From NCBI GenBank assembly GCA_005843815.1, contig SZYA01000002.1, positions 1 to 56,719 of the forward strand: 56,719 nucleotides of DNA, written 5' to 3'. Both the position numbers and the translations under genes were made by a program. Shown here in pieces: positions 17,594 to 25,313 of the stretch. The notes beneath the pieces are model-generated. The model did not search any database and was not told where the DNA came from. It was given only the letters and a program-made list of their open reading frames with translations. Numbering within the stretch: the first letter of the stretch is position 1; the number at the start of each line of letters is the position of its first letter. Source of the DNA: Chlorobium sp. GTDB lineage: Bacteria; Bacteroidota; Chlorobiia; Chlorobiales; Chlorobiaceae.

Positions 17594-17720
17594 ATTATCT
17601 TGATTCAAGTTTTCTGGCGTATACAAGTTGGCAGCGAATGAGGTATTGGAGGCCGTTGTTCTCTGAATCAGCCGTTTGTAATTTGAGTCATATTCCCAAA
17701 TATATTTAAAGGAGCACATC

Positions 17721-18056
17721 ATGGCAATTGAAGTTAATGGGGTTAGTTATGAAACGGATGAGAATGGATATCTCATCAATCTCGATGACTGGAATGAGGA
17801 TATTGCGAAGGTACTGGCAGATGGAGAGGAGATCGAAATGACTCAGGCGCATTGGGATATGATCAATTTCCTCCGGGGATATTATGATGAGTATCAGATT
17901 GCCCCGGCCGTAAAGGTGCTGACCAAGGCCATTGCCACTGAGAAGGAGATAGATAAAAAAGCAGCATCGGAATTTCTGTACGGGCTTTTTCCAAAAGGAC
18001 CTGGTTTGCAAGCATGCAAAATTGCCGGACTACCGAAACCTACGGGTTGCGTTTAA
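17721..18056 (+). CDS. dsrC: DsrC, sulfur substrate-carrier of the Dsr system
   Basis: A 111-residue protein of the DsrC/TusE family. The flexible C-terminal arm carries both conserved Cys: C99 in GLQACKIAGLPKP and the penultimate C110 (GCV end). These form the trisulfide or disulfide that links DsrAB with DsrMKJOP. Having both Cys marks a true DsrC rather than a TusE. A good ribosome site (AAAGGAG) precedes the ATG. A 222-base AT-rich gap upstream suggests separate control and probably high expression. Confidence 0.96.
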   Translation: MAIEVNGVSYETDENGYLINLDDWNEDIAKVLADGEEIEMTQAHWDMINFLRGYYDEYQIAPAVKVLTKAIATEKEIDKKAASEFLYGLFPKGPGLQACKIAGLPKPTGCV

Positions 18057-18112
18057 TCGACAGAATAGAGGTTTGCTGATCCCAATTTTACTGTGAATTA
18101 AAGGAGGTCATA

Positions 18113-19357
18113 ATGGAAGGCGCTCAAAAGGCAGCTTCAGATGAAGTAATACAGGGCAAAGATGGTGGGAATGGGAAGTTCCTGAATCCTACCCCTATGC
18201 TTGATGAACTGGAAAAAGGCCCATGGCCAAGTTTTATTTCCGGGTTCAAGGAACTGGCAGAAAGAACGGAAAAGCCCATGTTGCGTGGCGTTATGGATCA
18301 ACTTGAGTACTCCTATAATACAAAAATGGGGTACTGGAAAGGTGGTCTGGTAACGGTAGACGGTTACGGAGCCGGTGTTATCACGCGCTACTCTATGATA
18401 AAAGACAAGTTTCCTGAAGCCACTGAATTTCACACAATGCGAATTCAGCCAGCGCCGGGACTTCATTACAATACAGCGATGCTTCGGGGGCTTTGTGATA
18501 CCTGGGAGAAGTTCGGTAGTGGAATAATTACCCTGCATGGACAGACCGGCGACATTATGCTGCAAGGCATCGAACAGGATAAAGTTCAGGAGTGCTTTGA
18601 TGAACTTAACCAGGCAGGCTGGGATCTCGGGGGTGCTGGTGCAGGTATGCGTACGGCGGTCTCCTGTATCGGACCGGGTCGCTGCGAGAACGCCTGTTAC
18701 GATGATCTCAAGGCACATCTTAAGCTGCTTAAACATTTTGTAGGGCCGCTTCATCGTCCCGAATGGAACTATAAAATCAAACTGAAATTTTCAGGATGTC
18801 CGAATGATTGTACCAATGCAATCATGCGCTCCGACTTGGCTGTTATCGGAACCTGGAAGGATGCGATCCAGATCGAACCCGAAGAGGTTACCGCCTGGGT
18901 CGAAAAGAACGGAACGGATGCACTGGTCAACCAGGTGATTAATTTTTGCCCGACCAAGGCCATCTCGCTCAAGGATGGCGAAATGGTTATTGACAGCAGG
19001 GACTGCGTGCGTTGTATGCACTGCCTGAACGTCATGCCAAAAGCGCTCTCTCCTGGCAAGGAGCGGGGAATCTCCCTCTTGATGGGCGGAAAGAACACCC
19101 TGAAGGTTGGTGTGAACATGGGCTCGCTGATTGTGCCCTTCATGAAGATGGAGAGTGACGAGGATATGGATGAGTTTATCGAACTGGTTGAGGGAATTAT
19201 CGACTGGTGGGATGACAACGGTCTTGATCACGAACGTATCGGTGAAACCATCGAGCGTGTTGGTTTGAAGCTTTTCCTTGAGGGAGTCGGCCTTGACGTA
19301 AACATCAATATGGTGACCAGGCCTCGTGACAATCCCTATTTCAAGGCAAGGTACTGA
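18113..19357 (+). CDS. dsrA: DsrA, reverse dissimilatory sulfite reductase alpha subunit
   Basis: A 414-residue subunit of the siroheme enzyme that oxidises sulfane sulfur to sulfite. The siroheme/[4Fe-4S] ligand motif is C185-X5-C191 and C229-X3-C233 (SCIGPGRC ... SGCPNDC). An inserted ferredoxin domain contributes C279, C298, C301 and C304. The start has an AAAGGAGG site. The gene lies 56 bases after dsrC. All metal ligands are present, so the subunit should be active. Confidence 0.96.
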   Translation: MEGAQKAASDEVIQGKDGGNGKFLNPTPMLDELEKGPWPSFISGFKELAERTEKPMLRGVMDQLEYSYNTKMGYWKGGLVTVDGYGAGVITRYSMIKDKFPEATEFHTMRIQPAPGLHYNTAMLRGLCDTWEKFGSGIITLHGQTGDIMLQGIEQDKVQECFDELNQAGWDLGGAGAGMRTAVSCIGPGRCENACYDDLKAHLKLLKHFVGPLHRPEWNYKIKLKFSGCPNDCTNAIMRSDLAVIGTWKDAIQIEPEEVTAWVEKNGTDALVNQVINFCPTKAISLKDGEMVIDSRDCVRCMHCLNVMPKALSPGKERGISLLMGGKNTLKVGVNMGSLIVPFMKMESDEDMDEFIELVEGIIDWWDDNGLDHERIGETIERVGLKLFLEGVGLDVNINMVTRPRDNPYFKARY

Positions 19358-19403
19358 GCCCTAAGTCCGTTGGGCGGAAGATTCTCTTGATCGCATTCAA
19401 CTC

Positions 19404-19434
19404 TCTCCCTGAGGTGGTAATACATCTCAGGAGA
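19404..19434 (+). other. Hairpin in the dsrA-dsrB spacer
   Basis: TCTC(C)CTGAG pairs with CTCAGGAGA (9 base pairs with one bulged C, 12-base loop) in the 103-base dsrA-dsrB gap. There is no T-run, so it is not a terminator; it may stabilise or process the messenger. A further short stem lies just after the dsrA stop. Confidence 0.35.
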
Positions 19435-19460
19435 AAGGCAAAATTTATAGGAATAACAAT

Positions 19461-20540
19461 ATGAGCAGTCCTGAAAAAAAGTGGAAAACCGTTGAGTCGG
19501 GGCCTCACAGCTACGAAGAGGCCTTGCATCCGGTTGTAAGAAAAAACTACGGGCAGTGGAAATATCACGAGATTCCAAAGCCCGGGGTTTTGAAGCATGT
19601 GGCACACAGTGGTGACACCATCTACACCGTCCGGGCAGGAACGCCCCGTCAGGACACGGTTGATATGCTCCGACGCCTTTGTGATGTCGCCGACAAGTAC
19701 AGTGACGGTTATCTTCGTTTTACGGTACGCAACAATGTTGAGTTTCTGACCCCCAACGGGGCGAATGTAGAGCCGATGATCCGCGAGCTCGAAGCGATGG
19801 GCTTTCCGGTCGGTGGCACAGGAATGTGTGTCTCCTCCGTGTCGCATACCCAGGGGTGGCTTCACTGTGATATTCCGGCGACGGATGCTTCCGGAGTTGT
19901 GAAGTCGATGATGGACACGCTTTATAATGAATTCAAGGGGATGGAGATGCCCAACAAGGTGAGGCTCTCGACCTCCTGTTGCGCAATCAACTGTGGCGGC
20001 CAGGCCGATATCGCTGTGGTTGTAAAACACACCCGTCCTCCAAGAATCAATCACGATCATTTGGCAACAATCTGTGAATTACCGAAAGCGGTTGCCCGCT
20101 GCCCTGTTGCAGCCATAAGGCCAACCGTGATCAATGGCAAGAAATCGCTCATGGTGGATGAGGAAAAGTGTATCTGCTGCGGAGCCTGTTTTGGTGCCTG
20201 CCCGGCCATGGAGATAAACCATCCTGAGCACTCGAAATTTGCGATTTGGGTCGGTGGCAAAAACAGCAATGCCCGCTCCAAACCATCAACGATGAGTATT
20301 GTTGCCCACAATCTGCCAAACAATCCGCCAAGATGGCCCGAGGTCACCGAGGTAGTCGGCAAAATCCTTACCGCATACAAAGCGGGTGGACGTCCCTGGG
20401 AACGAGTAGGGGAGTGGATTAACCGCATTGGATGGAAACGCTTTTTTGAAGAAACAGGACTTGTTTTTGATAATGACATGATAGACAGCTACCGTCATGC
20501 AAGAACCACATTCAATCAGTCTGCTCATGTCCGCTTTTAG
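19461..20540 (+). CDS. dsrB: DsrB, reverse dissimilatory sulfite reductase beta subunit
   Basis: A 359-residue partner of DsrA in an alpha2-beta2 cytoplasmic enzyme. Cys for the siroheme-linked cluster lie at C136 and in TSCCAINCGG (C173, C174, C178). The ferredoxin domain has C214 and C237/C240/C243/C247 (EEKCICCGACFGACP). The conserved RFTVRNNVEFLTP segment near residue 86 is also present. It is the third structural dsr gene and is separated from dsrL by only 18 bases. Confidence 0.96.
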   Translation: MSSPEKKWKTVESGPHSYEEALHPVVRKNYGQWKYHEIPKPGVLKHVAHSGDTIYTVRAGTPRQDTVDMLRRLCDVADKYSDGYLRFTVRNNVEFLTPNGANVEPMIRELEAMGFPVGGTGMCVSSVSHTQGWLHCDIPATDASGVVKSMMDTLYNEFKGMEMPNKVRLSTSCCAINCGGQADIAVVVKHTRPPRINHDHLATICELPKAVARCPVAAIRPTVINGKKSLMVDEEKCICCGACFGACPAMEINHPEHSKFAIWVGGKNSNARSKPSTMSIVAHNLPNNPPRWPEVTEVVGKILTAYKAGGRPWERVGEWINRIGWKRFFEETGLVFDNDMIDSYRHARTTFNQSAHVRF

Positions 20541-20558
20541 ACTTACAGGAGATAATTC

Positions 20559-22295
20559 ATGAAGGTAGAATCAAATCCAATTCTTGATTTTGCGACATCC
20601 TATGTGTTCCCCCCATACAGTGAACTGGCGGGAACCAATAAAATTGTCGCCTTTGGAGATCATAGTCACAAGTGTCCGGTCTATGTCAGCCAGCTTCCTC
20701 CATGTTCGGCTGAATGTCCGGCCGGGGAGAATATCCGAGGGTATCAGCGGTTGCTGAATGGTATCGACAAATCCGACAATGCCTGGAAAGCCGCATGGGA
20801 GACGATTGTCGACGCAAATCCATTTCCCGCAGTTATGGGTAGGATCTGTCCTCATCCATGCCAGAGCGCATGCAATCGCCAGTACCACGACGAAAGTGTG
20901 GCCATTAATGCTGTTGAGCAGGCGATTGGCAATTACGGTATTGATGCAGGACTGCAACTGCCTGGCGCAGCCCCTGACAGTGGCAAAAGAGTTGCTGTTA
21001 TCGGGGGTGGCCCGGCAGGACTTTCCGCAGCATACCAGCTCCGTCGAAAAGGTCATGCCGTAACGATTTACGATGCCAACGAGAAATTGGGTGGTATGGT
21101 GCTCTATGGTATCATGGGCTACCGTGTTGACCGCAAAATTCTTGAGAGTGAAATTCAGCGCATTATCAACCTTGGGGTTGCAACAAAAATGGGAGTCCGT
21201 GTCGGAACGGATATCACTCTTGAAGAGCTGGATCATGAGTACGATGCGATTTTTATTGCTCCAGGGGCGCAGGTTGGTCGTTCGCTTCCGGTGCCGGGTT
21301 CAGCAGGTACTCCCGGCGTGACCAACGCGATTGATTTCCTTAGAAACTACGAAGTCCAGGGTGACGATATTGCCATAGGGAAAAAAGTATTGGTTATAGG
21401 CGACGGAAATGTTGCCATGGATGTGGCGCGACTAGCACTTCGGCTTGGTTCCCAGGCATCAGTTATCGCAGGGGTTCCAAAGGAGGAGATGGCTTGCTTC
21501 CAGATGGAATTTGATGATGCGGCCAGGGAGGGAACAACCATGCATTATATGGCTGGGGCGCTGGAAGTCATCAGTGGAGAAAATGGCGTTCAGGCTCTGC
21601 GCTGTGCCCGCATGGTGAAAAAAGTGAAGGGAGAAGAGGGGTGGAATTCACCAATTCCCTTTTTCAGGTATAAAAACACTGAAGAAACTTTTGACATTGA
21701 GGCCGACATGATTGTCGCTGCAATTGGGCAGAGCGCCGATATGAGGGGTTTTGAAAGCGTTACTGGCGGAAGCCCCTGGCTCAAGGTTGACCGATATTTT
21801 CGCTTGCAAGGCAAAGAAAAGCTGTTTGGCGGCGGAGATGCCATAAAAGTAGATCTTATCACCACGGCAGTTGGCCATGGACGCAAGGCTGCAAATTCGA
21901 TTGACGCGTTTCTTAAAGGGGAGTCTCTTCCTGAGCAGGGTTATCGGGAGATAACAAAAGTCAATAAGCAGGACGTCCTCTATTTTGCCCACTCTGAACA
22001 GGCCAAGCGTGAGACTATTGAGCTGGAAGAGGTGGTTGGTAACCATGACGAACTCCTTGTATCGCTGACAGAGAGTGAAGCAAAGGCCGAGTCAGAACGT
22101 TGTATGAGCTGCGGGCTCTGCTTCGACTGCAAACAGTGTCTCTCATTCTGTCCACAGGAGGCAGTTACCCGGTTCAGGGACAATTTAACCGGAGAAGTGG
22201 TCTACACGAATTACTCGAAGTGCGTCGGATGCCATCTTTGTGCACTGGTATGCCCTTCCGGGTATATCCAGATGGGGATGGGTGAAGGTCTTTAG
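20559..22295 (+). CDS. dsrL: DsrL, FeS flavoprotein NAD(P)-linked oxidoreductase
   Basis: A 578-residue GltD-like flavoprotein that takes electrons from DsrAB during sulfur oxidation. N-terminal FeS Cys include C49, C53, C97, C101 and C105. The FAD fold GGGPAG is at residues 149-154, the NAD(P) fold GDGNVAMD at 281-288, and a C-terminal ferredoxin domain holds two Cys sets (C515-C531 and C555/558/561/565). It is shorter than the about 650-residue DsrL of purple sulfur bacteria, as known for the green sulfur bacterial type. The start has ACAGGAGA upstream. It couples DsrAB to the pyridine nucleotide pool. Confidence 0.93.
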   Translation: MKVESNPILDFATSYVFPPYSELAGTNKIVAFGDHSHKCPVYVSQLPPCSAECPAGENIRGYQRLLNGIDKSDNAWKAAWETIVDANPFPAVMGRICPHPCQSACNRQYHDESVAINAVEQAIGNYGIDAGLQLPGAAPDSGKRVAVIGGGPAGLSAAYQLRRKGHAVTIYDANEKLGGMVLYGIMGYRVDRKILESEIQRIINLGVATKMGVRVGTDITLEELDHEYDAIFIAPGAQVGRSLPVPGSAGTPGVTNAIDFLRNYEVQGDDIAIGKKVLVIGDGNVAMDVARLALRLGSQASVIAGVPKEEMACFQMEFDDAAREGTTMHYMAGALEVISGENGVQALRCARMVKKVKGEEGWNSPIPFFRYKNTEETFDIEADMIVAAIGQSADMRGFESVTGGSPWLKVDRYFRLQGKEKLFGGGDAIKVDLITTAVGHGRKAANSIDAFLKGESLPEQGYREITKVNKQDVLYFAHSEQAKRETIELEEVVGNHDELLVSLTESEAKAESERCMSCGLCFDCKQCLSFCPQEAVTRFRDNLTGEVVYTNYSKCVGCHLCALVCPSGYIQMGMGEGL

Positions 22296-22338
22296 GCCCC
22301 GGGAAAAGAAACCATGAAAACAAGGAGATAACGGACCC

Positions 22339-22707
22339 ATGTCAGAAGATGTCATCAATCAGGTTCAGAAGGCCATTGCATGCTCCAGAAAGTGGGCCGA
22401 AACGGGCTGGCCGGTTACTTTTGGTCATCGTAATGTAGAACTTTCGTCGCTCAAGCAGGCCGAATCACAGCCGAAGAATTTTATTTTTCGACTGGAGGCC
22501 ATCAATTATTGGAAGCAGGCAAAGCTGACCGGAAATGATGCGGCTGATTCTGGTCAGAAGGCTCTTGATGCTCTCAACAACGGCGACCTTTCCGCTGCTG
22601 AAAATGCGCTTTACTTTTGCCAGTTTATCGAAAAGCCATTTGCCGATTATTCCAAAACATGGTTGCCTTTGTATGAAGCATTTAAAGAGAAGCGTGCCGA
22701 AATCTGA
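22339..22707 (+). CDS. dsrU: DsrU, small uncharacterised Dsr-cluster protein
   Basis: A 122-residue soluble protein between dsrL and dsrE, the position of the gene called dsrU in green sulfur bacteria. It has no recognised catalytic motif, no signal peptide and no membrane segment. Predicted structure is almost all helix, with two helix pairs (AADSGQKALDALNNGD, LSAAENALYFCQFIEK) that look like a degenerate TPR or helical-hairpin scaffold. Two Cys (C14 and one in ALYFCQF) are present. ACAAGGAGA precedes the ATG. A role as accessory or assembly factor is only a guess. Confidence 0.75.
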   Translation: MSEDVINQVQKAIACSRKWAETGWPVTFGHRNVELSSLKQAESQPKNFIFRLEAINYWKQAKLTGNDAADSGQKALDALNNGDLSAAENALYFCQFIEKPFADYSKTWLPLYEAFKEKRAEI

Positions 22708-22757
22708 GAGCTTGGCATTGCATCTTTTTTCATAACATTTAAACAAACGGATTGGCA

Positions 22758-23117
22758 GTGAAAATAGGAATTTTGCTCAAGGAAGGGCCGTATAACCATC
22801 AAGCTTCGGATACGGCCTTCAAGTTTGCTGAAGCTGCTATCAAAAAAGGACATACGGTTGATGCAGTATTTCTTTACAATGATGGTGTCACCAACGTCAC
22901 GAAGCTCATGGATCCGCCCCAGGACGACCGGAATATTGCCGGACGATGGAGTGAACTGAGTAAAAAACATGGCGTTGAGATTCTGGCCTGCATAGCCGCC
23001 TCAAAACGGCGGGGAATCAGTGATGATGTTCTCATAGAGGGGAGCGCTATCACTGGACTTGGAACCCTTACCGACATTGCTATCCGTAACGACAGACTCA
23101 TAACCTTTGGAGATTGA
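22758..23117 (+). CDS. dsrE: DsrE, sulfurtransferase subunit of DsrEFH
   Basis: A 119-residue subunit of the DsrE2F2H2 complex that passes sulfur to DsrC. It begins KIGILLKEGPYNHQASDTAFKFAEAA, the typical DsrE opening. The active Cys is in EILACIAASKRRG. A GTG at 22758 gives the usual family N-terminus; a TTG at 22752 is an alternative and neither has a strong ribosome site. It is 6 bases upstream of dsrF. Confidence 0.92.
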   Translation: MKIGILLKEGPYNHQASDTAFKFAEAAIKKGHTVDAVFLYNDGVTNVTKLMDPPQDDRNIAGRWSELSKKHGVEILACIAASKRRGISDDVLIEGSAITGLGTLTDIAIRNDRLITFGD

Positions 23118-23123
23118 TAGTTT

Positions 23124-23495
23124 ATGGAAAACGAAAATATAAAAAAGATCATGCATGTGTTGCGCCATGCGCCGCACGGTACCATCTATACCTATGAGGG
23201 GCTTGAGATGATTTTGATCATGGCTGCCTACGAGCAGGATCTCTCCGTTGTCTTTATCGGTGACGGTGTCTATGCGTTAAAAAAAGGGCAGGATACCAGT
23301 GGTATCGGGATCAAGGGCTTTTCAAAGACCTTCATGGCCCTTGATGGATACGATGTCGAAAAACTCTATGTCGACAGAGTCTCACTTGAAGAGCGGGGTT
23401 TGACCGAAGAGGATCTTGTTGTGACTGTCGAAGTGCTTGACGCCGAAGAGACAGGCCGATTGATGAAAGAACAGGATGTCATTATTCACCATTGA
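23124..23495 (+). CDS. dsrF: DsrF, subunit of DsrEFH
   Basis: A 123-residue DsrE/F-like protein. The segments LRHAPHGTIYTYEGLEMILIMAAYEQDLSVVFIGDGVYAL and AEETGRLMKEQDVIIHH are typical of DsrF. No Cys is present, in line with DsrF being the structural rather than the catalytic subunit. It follows dsrE directly and precedes dsrH with minimal spacing. Confidence 0.92.
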   Translation: MENENIKKIMHVLRHAPHGTIYTYEGLEMILIMAAYEQDLSVVFIGDGVYALKKGQDTSGIGIKGFSKTFMALDGYDVEKLYVDRVSLEERGLTEEDLVVTVEVLDAEETGRLMKEQDVIIHH

Positions 23496-23506
23496 CCGCA
23501 CGAATC

Positions 23507-23800
23507 ATGTTGCATACTATCAATAAGTCCCCGTTTGAAAAGAATACCTTCGAGACCTGTATCAGGTTTTTGATGCCGGGAGATCCTCTCCTTTTTATAG
23601 AAGATGGAGTTTATGCCGTCCAGTCAGGAAATAAATTTTCGCCTGCTCTTGAGGGTGTGCTAAAAACCAATCCTGTTTTTGCATTGCGCCCGGATCTGGA
23701 TGCGCGGGGGATTACCGCCATTGCGGATGGGGTGGAGTGCGTCGATTATGAAGGATTTGTCGCTCTTGTCGAAGAGCACCAGGTGAACAGTTGGTTTTGA
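23507..23800 (+). CDS. dsrH: DsrH, subunit of DsrEFH
   Basis: A 97-residue DsrH/TusB-family protein starting MLHTINKSPFEKNTFETC. The conserved Cys is in that opening helix (C18), and LLFIEDGVYAVQSG is the family core. ATG 23507 is preferred; a TTG at 23492 overlapping the dsrF stop would add five residues. Neither has a good ribosome site, so coupling to dsrF translation is likely. Confidence 0.9.
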   Translation: MLHTINKSPFEKNTFETCIRFLMPGDPLLFIEDGVYAVQSGNKFSPALEGVLKTNPVFALRPDLDARGITAIADGVECVDYEGFVALVEEHQVNSWF

Positions 23801-23845
23801 GTTGCTGACTGAAGAGAGAATTCTGAAATCGTTACTCAGTAAGCT

Positions 23846-24319
23846 ATGAAGACAAGATGGCTCCATCAGCTCCTTGATGCACACAAGGAGATTATTCTTC
23901 AGCAGTGGCTGGAGAGTGCGCTTGGATTGTTTCCCGAAAAAATGGGTTACACCACTCCAGTTGCTATGGAGCTTTCAAGAGCGCTGGAGGTGATTCTCTC
24001 CGGGCTTGGTAGCGGCGAAAGCGATTATAAGGAGGCTCTTGATGATGTTACCCGGATTTTGGCGGTACAGAGCATTCTTCCATCAAAAGCATTGTCAATT
24101 TTTTTGGAACCAAAATTAATGCTGCGCGATATCATGTTGAAAACCACTGTGGCAGGCACCATGACGCAGGAGGTGCAGGAGGCATTCAATTCGCGTTTTG
24201 ACCTGCTTACCCTCGAAGCTTTCGACAGTTATATGCAGCATCGTGAAAAAATATATCAGCTTAAAGTTGAAGAGGGTCGTCGCAGAATGTTTATGGCGTT
24301 GAGGAGGGCTGAGGTATGA
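23846..24319 (+). CDS. dsrT: DsrT, RsbRD-N-like domain protein
   Basis: A 157-residue soluble, helix-rich protein. The pattern WLHQLLDAHKEIILQQWLESALGLFP followed by FNSRFDLLTLEAFDSYMQHREKIYQLKVEEGRRR matches the N-terminal domain of RsbRD-type proteins, which in other systems form stressosome or signalling modules. DsrT sits just before dsrM in green sulfur bacteria and sulfate reducers, as here. Its stop overlaps the dsrM start by four bases. Its function in sulfur oxidation is not settled. Confidence 0.82.
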   Translation: MKTRWLHQLLDAHKEIILQQWLESALGLFPEKMGYTTPVAMELSRALEVILSGLGSGESDYKEALDDVTRILAVQSILPSKALSIFLEPKLMLRDIMLKTTVAGTMTQEVQEAFNSRFDLLTLEAFDSYMQHREKIYQLKVEEGRRRMFMALRRAEV

Positions 24320-25311
24320 AGAAAGTGGTTATGCCGCTTGTTATGGTGGCAATTCTTGCTCTTCTCCCTTTTTTGGGCGTGCAATATGCTGGTTTATCTT
24401 ACCTGTTCGGTGTCATCATTCCCTACACGGCAACTGTTGTCTTGCTGGCTGGTTTTGTCTTCCGTATGGTAGATTGGCTCAGGAGACCTGTTCCATTCAG
24501 GATTCCAACAACCTGCGGACAGGAGAAATCTCTCGAATGGATCAGGTACGACAGGCTGGAAAGTCCCCATCGTTTCTGGGAAGCTGCGGCAAGGGTGCTG
24601 TTTGAAGTGTTCTTTTTTCGCTCTCTTTTCCGCAATACAAAGGCTGAACTGCACAAAGATTCCAATCTTGTCTATGGGTCACACAAGTGGCTCTGGCTTG
24701 GTGGTCTTGCGTTTCATTGGTCTCTGCTCATTATTGTGCTTCGTCACTCACGTTTCTTTTTTCCCATGGTTCCGGGATTTACAGATTTTCTTGAGCATGC
24801 GGATGGTTTTTTTGACATCACCCTTCCAACCTTTTATAGCACCGATGCGGTGGTTCTTGCGGCCATCACCTTTCTTGTTTTTCGCCGGCTGAACGATGCA
24901 AAAATGCGTCTTCTTTCATTGCAGACCGATTACTTTCCGCTTTTTCTCATTGCGGCTATCGTTGTGGTTGGTGTTCTTATGCGCTACGTGGTCAGGCTGA
25001 ATATCATGCCTGTCAAAGACCAGATGTTGAGGCTTGTCAATTTCAGTTTTGATGCTCCAGGAGAGATTGGAGCACTCTTTTATGTCCATCTCTTTTTGGT
25101 ATCAGTTCTTGCGATCTACTTCCCGTTCAGCAAGCTTATGCATGCCGGAGCCATTTTTTTAAGTCCGACACGCAACCTGCCGAATGACAGCCGAGAAAAA
25201 CGGCATATAAACCCCTGGAATGCTGCGATCAAGTTCAGGACATACTCCGAGTATGAGGATGATTACCGCGAAAAGATGAAAAAGGCCAAGCTCCCGATTG
25301 AAAAGCAATAA
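24316..25311 (+). CDS. dsrM: DsrM, cytochrome b-type membrane subunit of DsrMKJOP
   Basis: A 331-residue inner-membrane protein with about six hydrophobic segments and a NarI-like core. His residues that may bind heme b lie in FHWSLLIIVLRHSRFF and YVHLFLVSVLAIYFPFSKLMHAG. It exchanges electrons with quinone and its cytoplasmic partner DsrK. The start overlaps dsrT (ATGA), and the stop is 2 bases before dsrK. Confidence 0.93.
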   Translation: MKKVVMPLVMVAILALLPFLGVQYAGLSYLFGVIIPYTATVVLLAGFVFRMVDWLRRPVPFRIPTTCGQEKSLEWIRYDRLESPHRFWEAAARVLFEVFFFRSLFRNTKAELHKDSNLVYGSHKWLWLGGLAFHWSLLIIVLRHSRFFFPMVPGFTDFLEHADGFFDITLPTFYSTDAVVLAAITFLVFRRLNDAKMRLLSLQTDYFPLFLIAAIVVVGVLMRYVVRLNIMPVKDQMLRLVNFSFDAPGEIGALFYVHLFLVSVLAIYFPFSKLMHAGAIFLSPTRNLPNDSREKRHINPWNAAIKFRTYSEYEDDYREKMKKAKLPIEKQ

Positions 25312-25313
25312 TT

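Noticed and set aside
18137-18754. A 205-codon minus-strand frame opposite dsrA
   Set aside because: Lies wholly within dsrA, whose cofactor ligands are all conserved; no independent evidence of coding.
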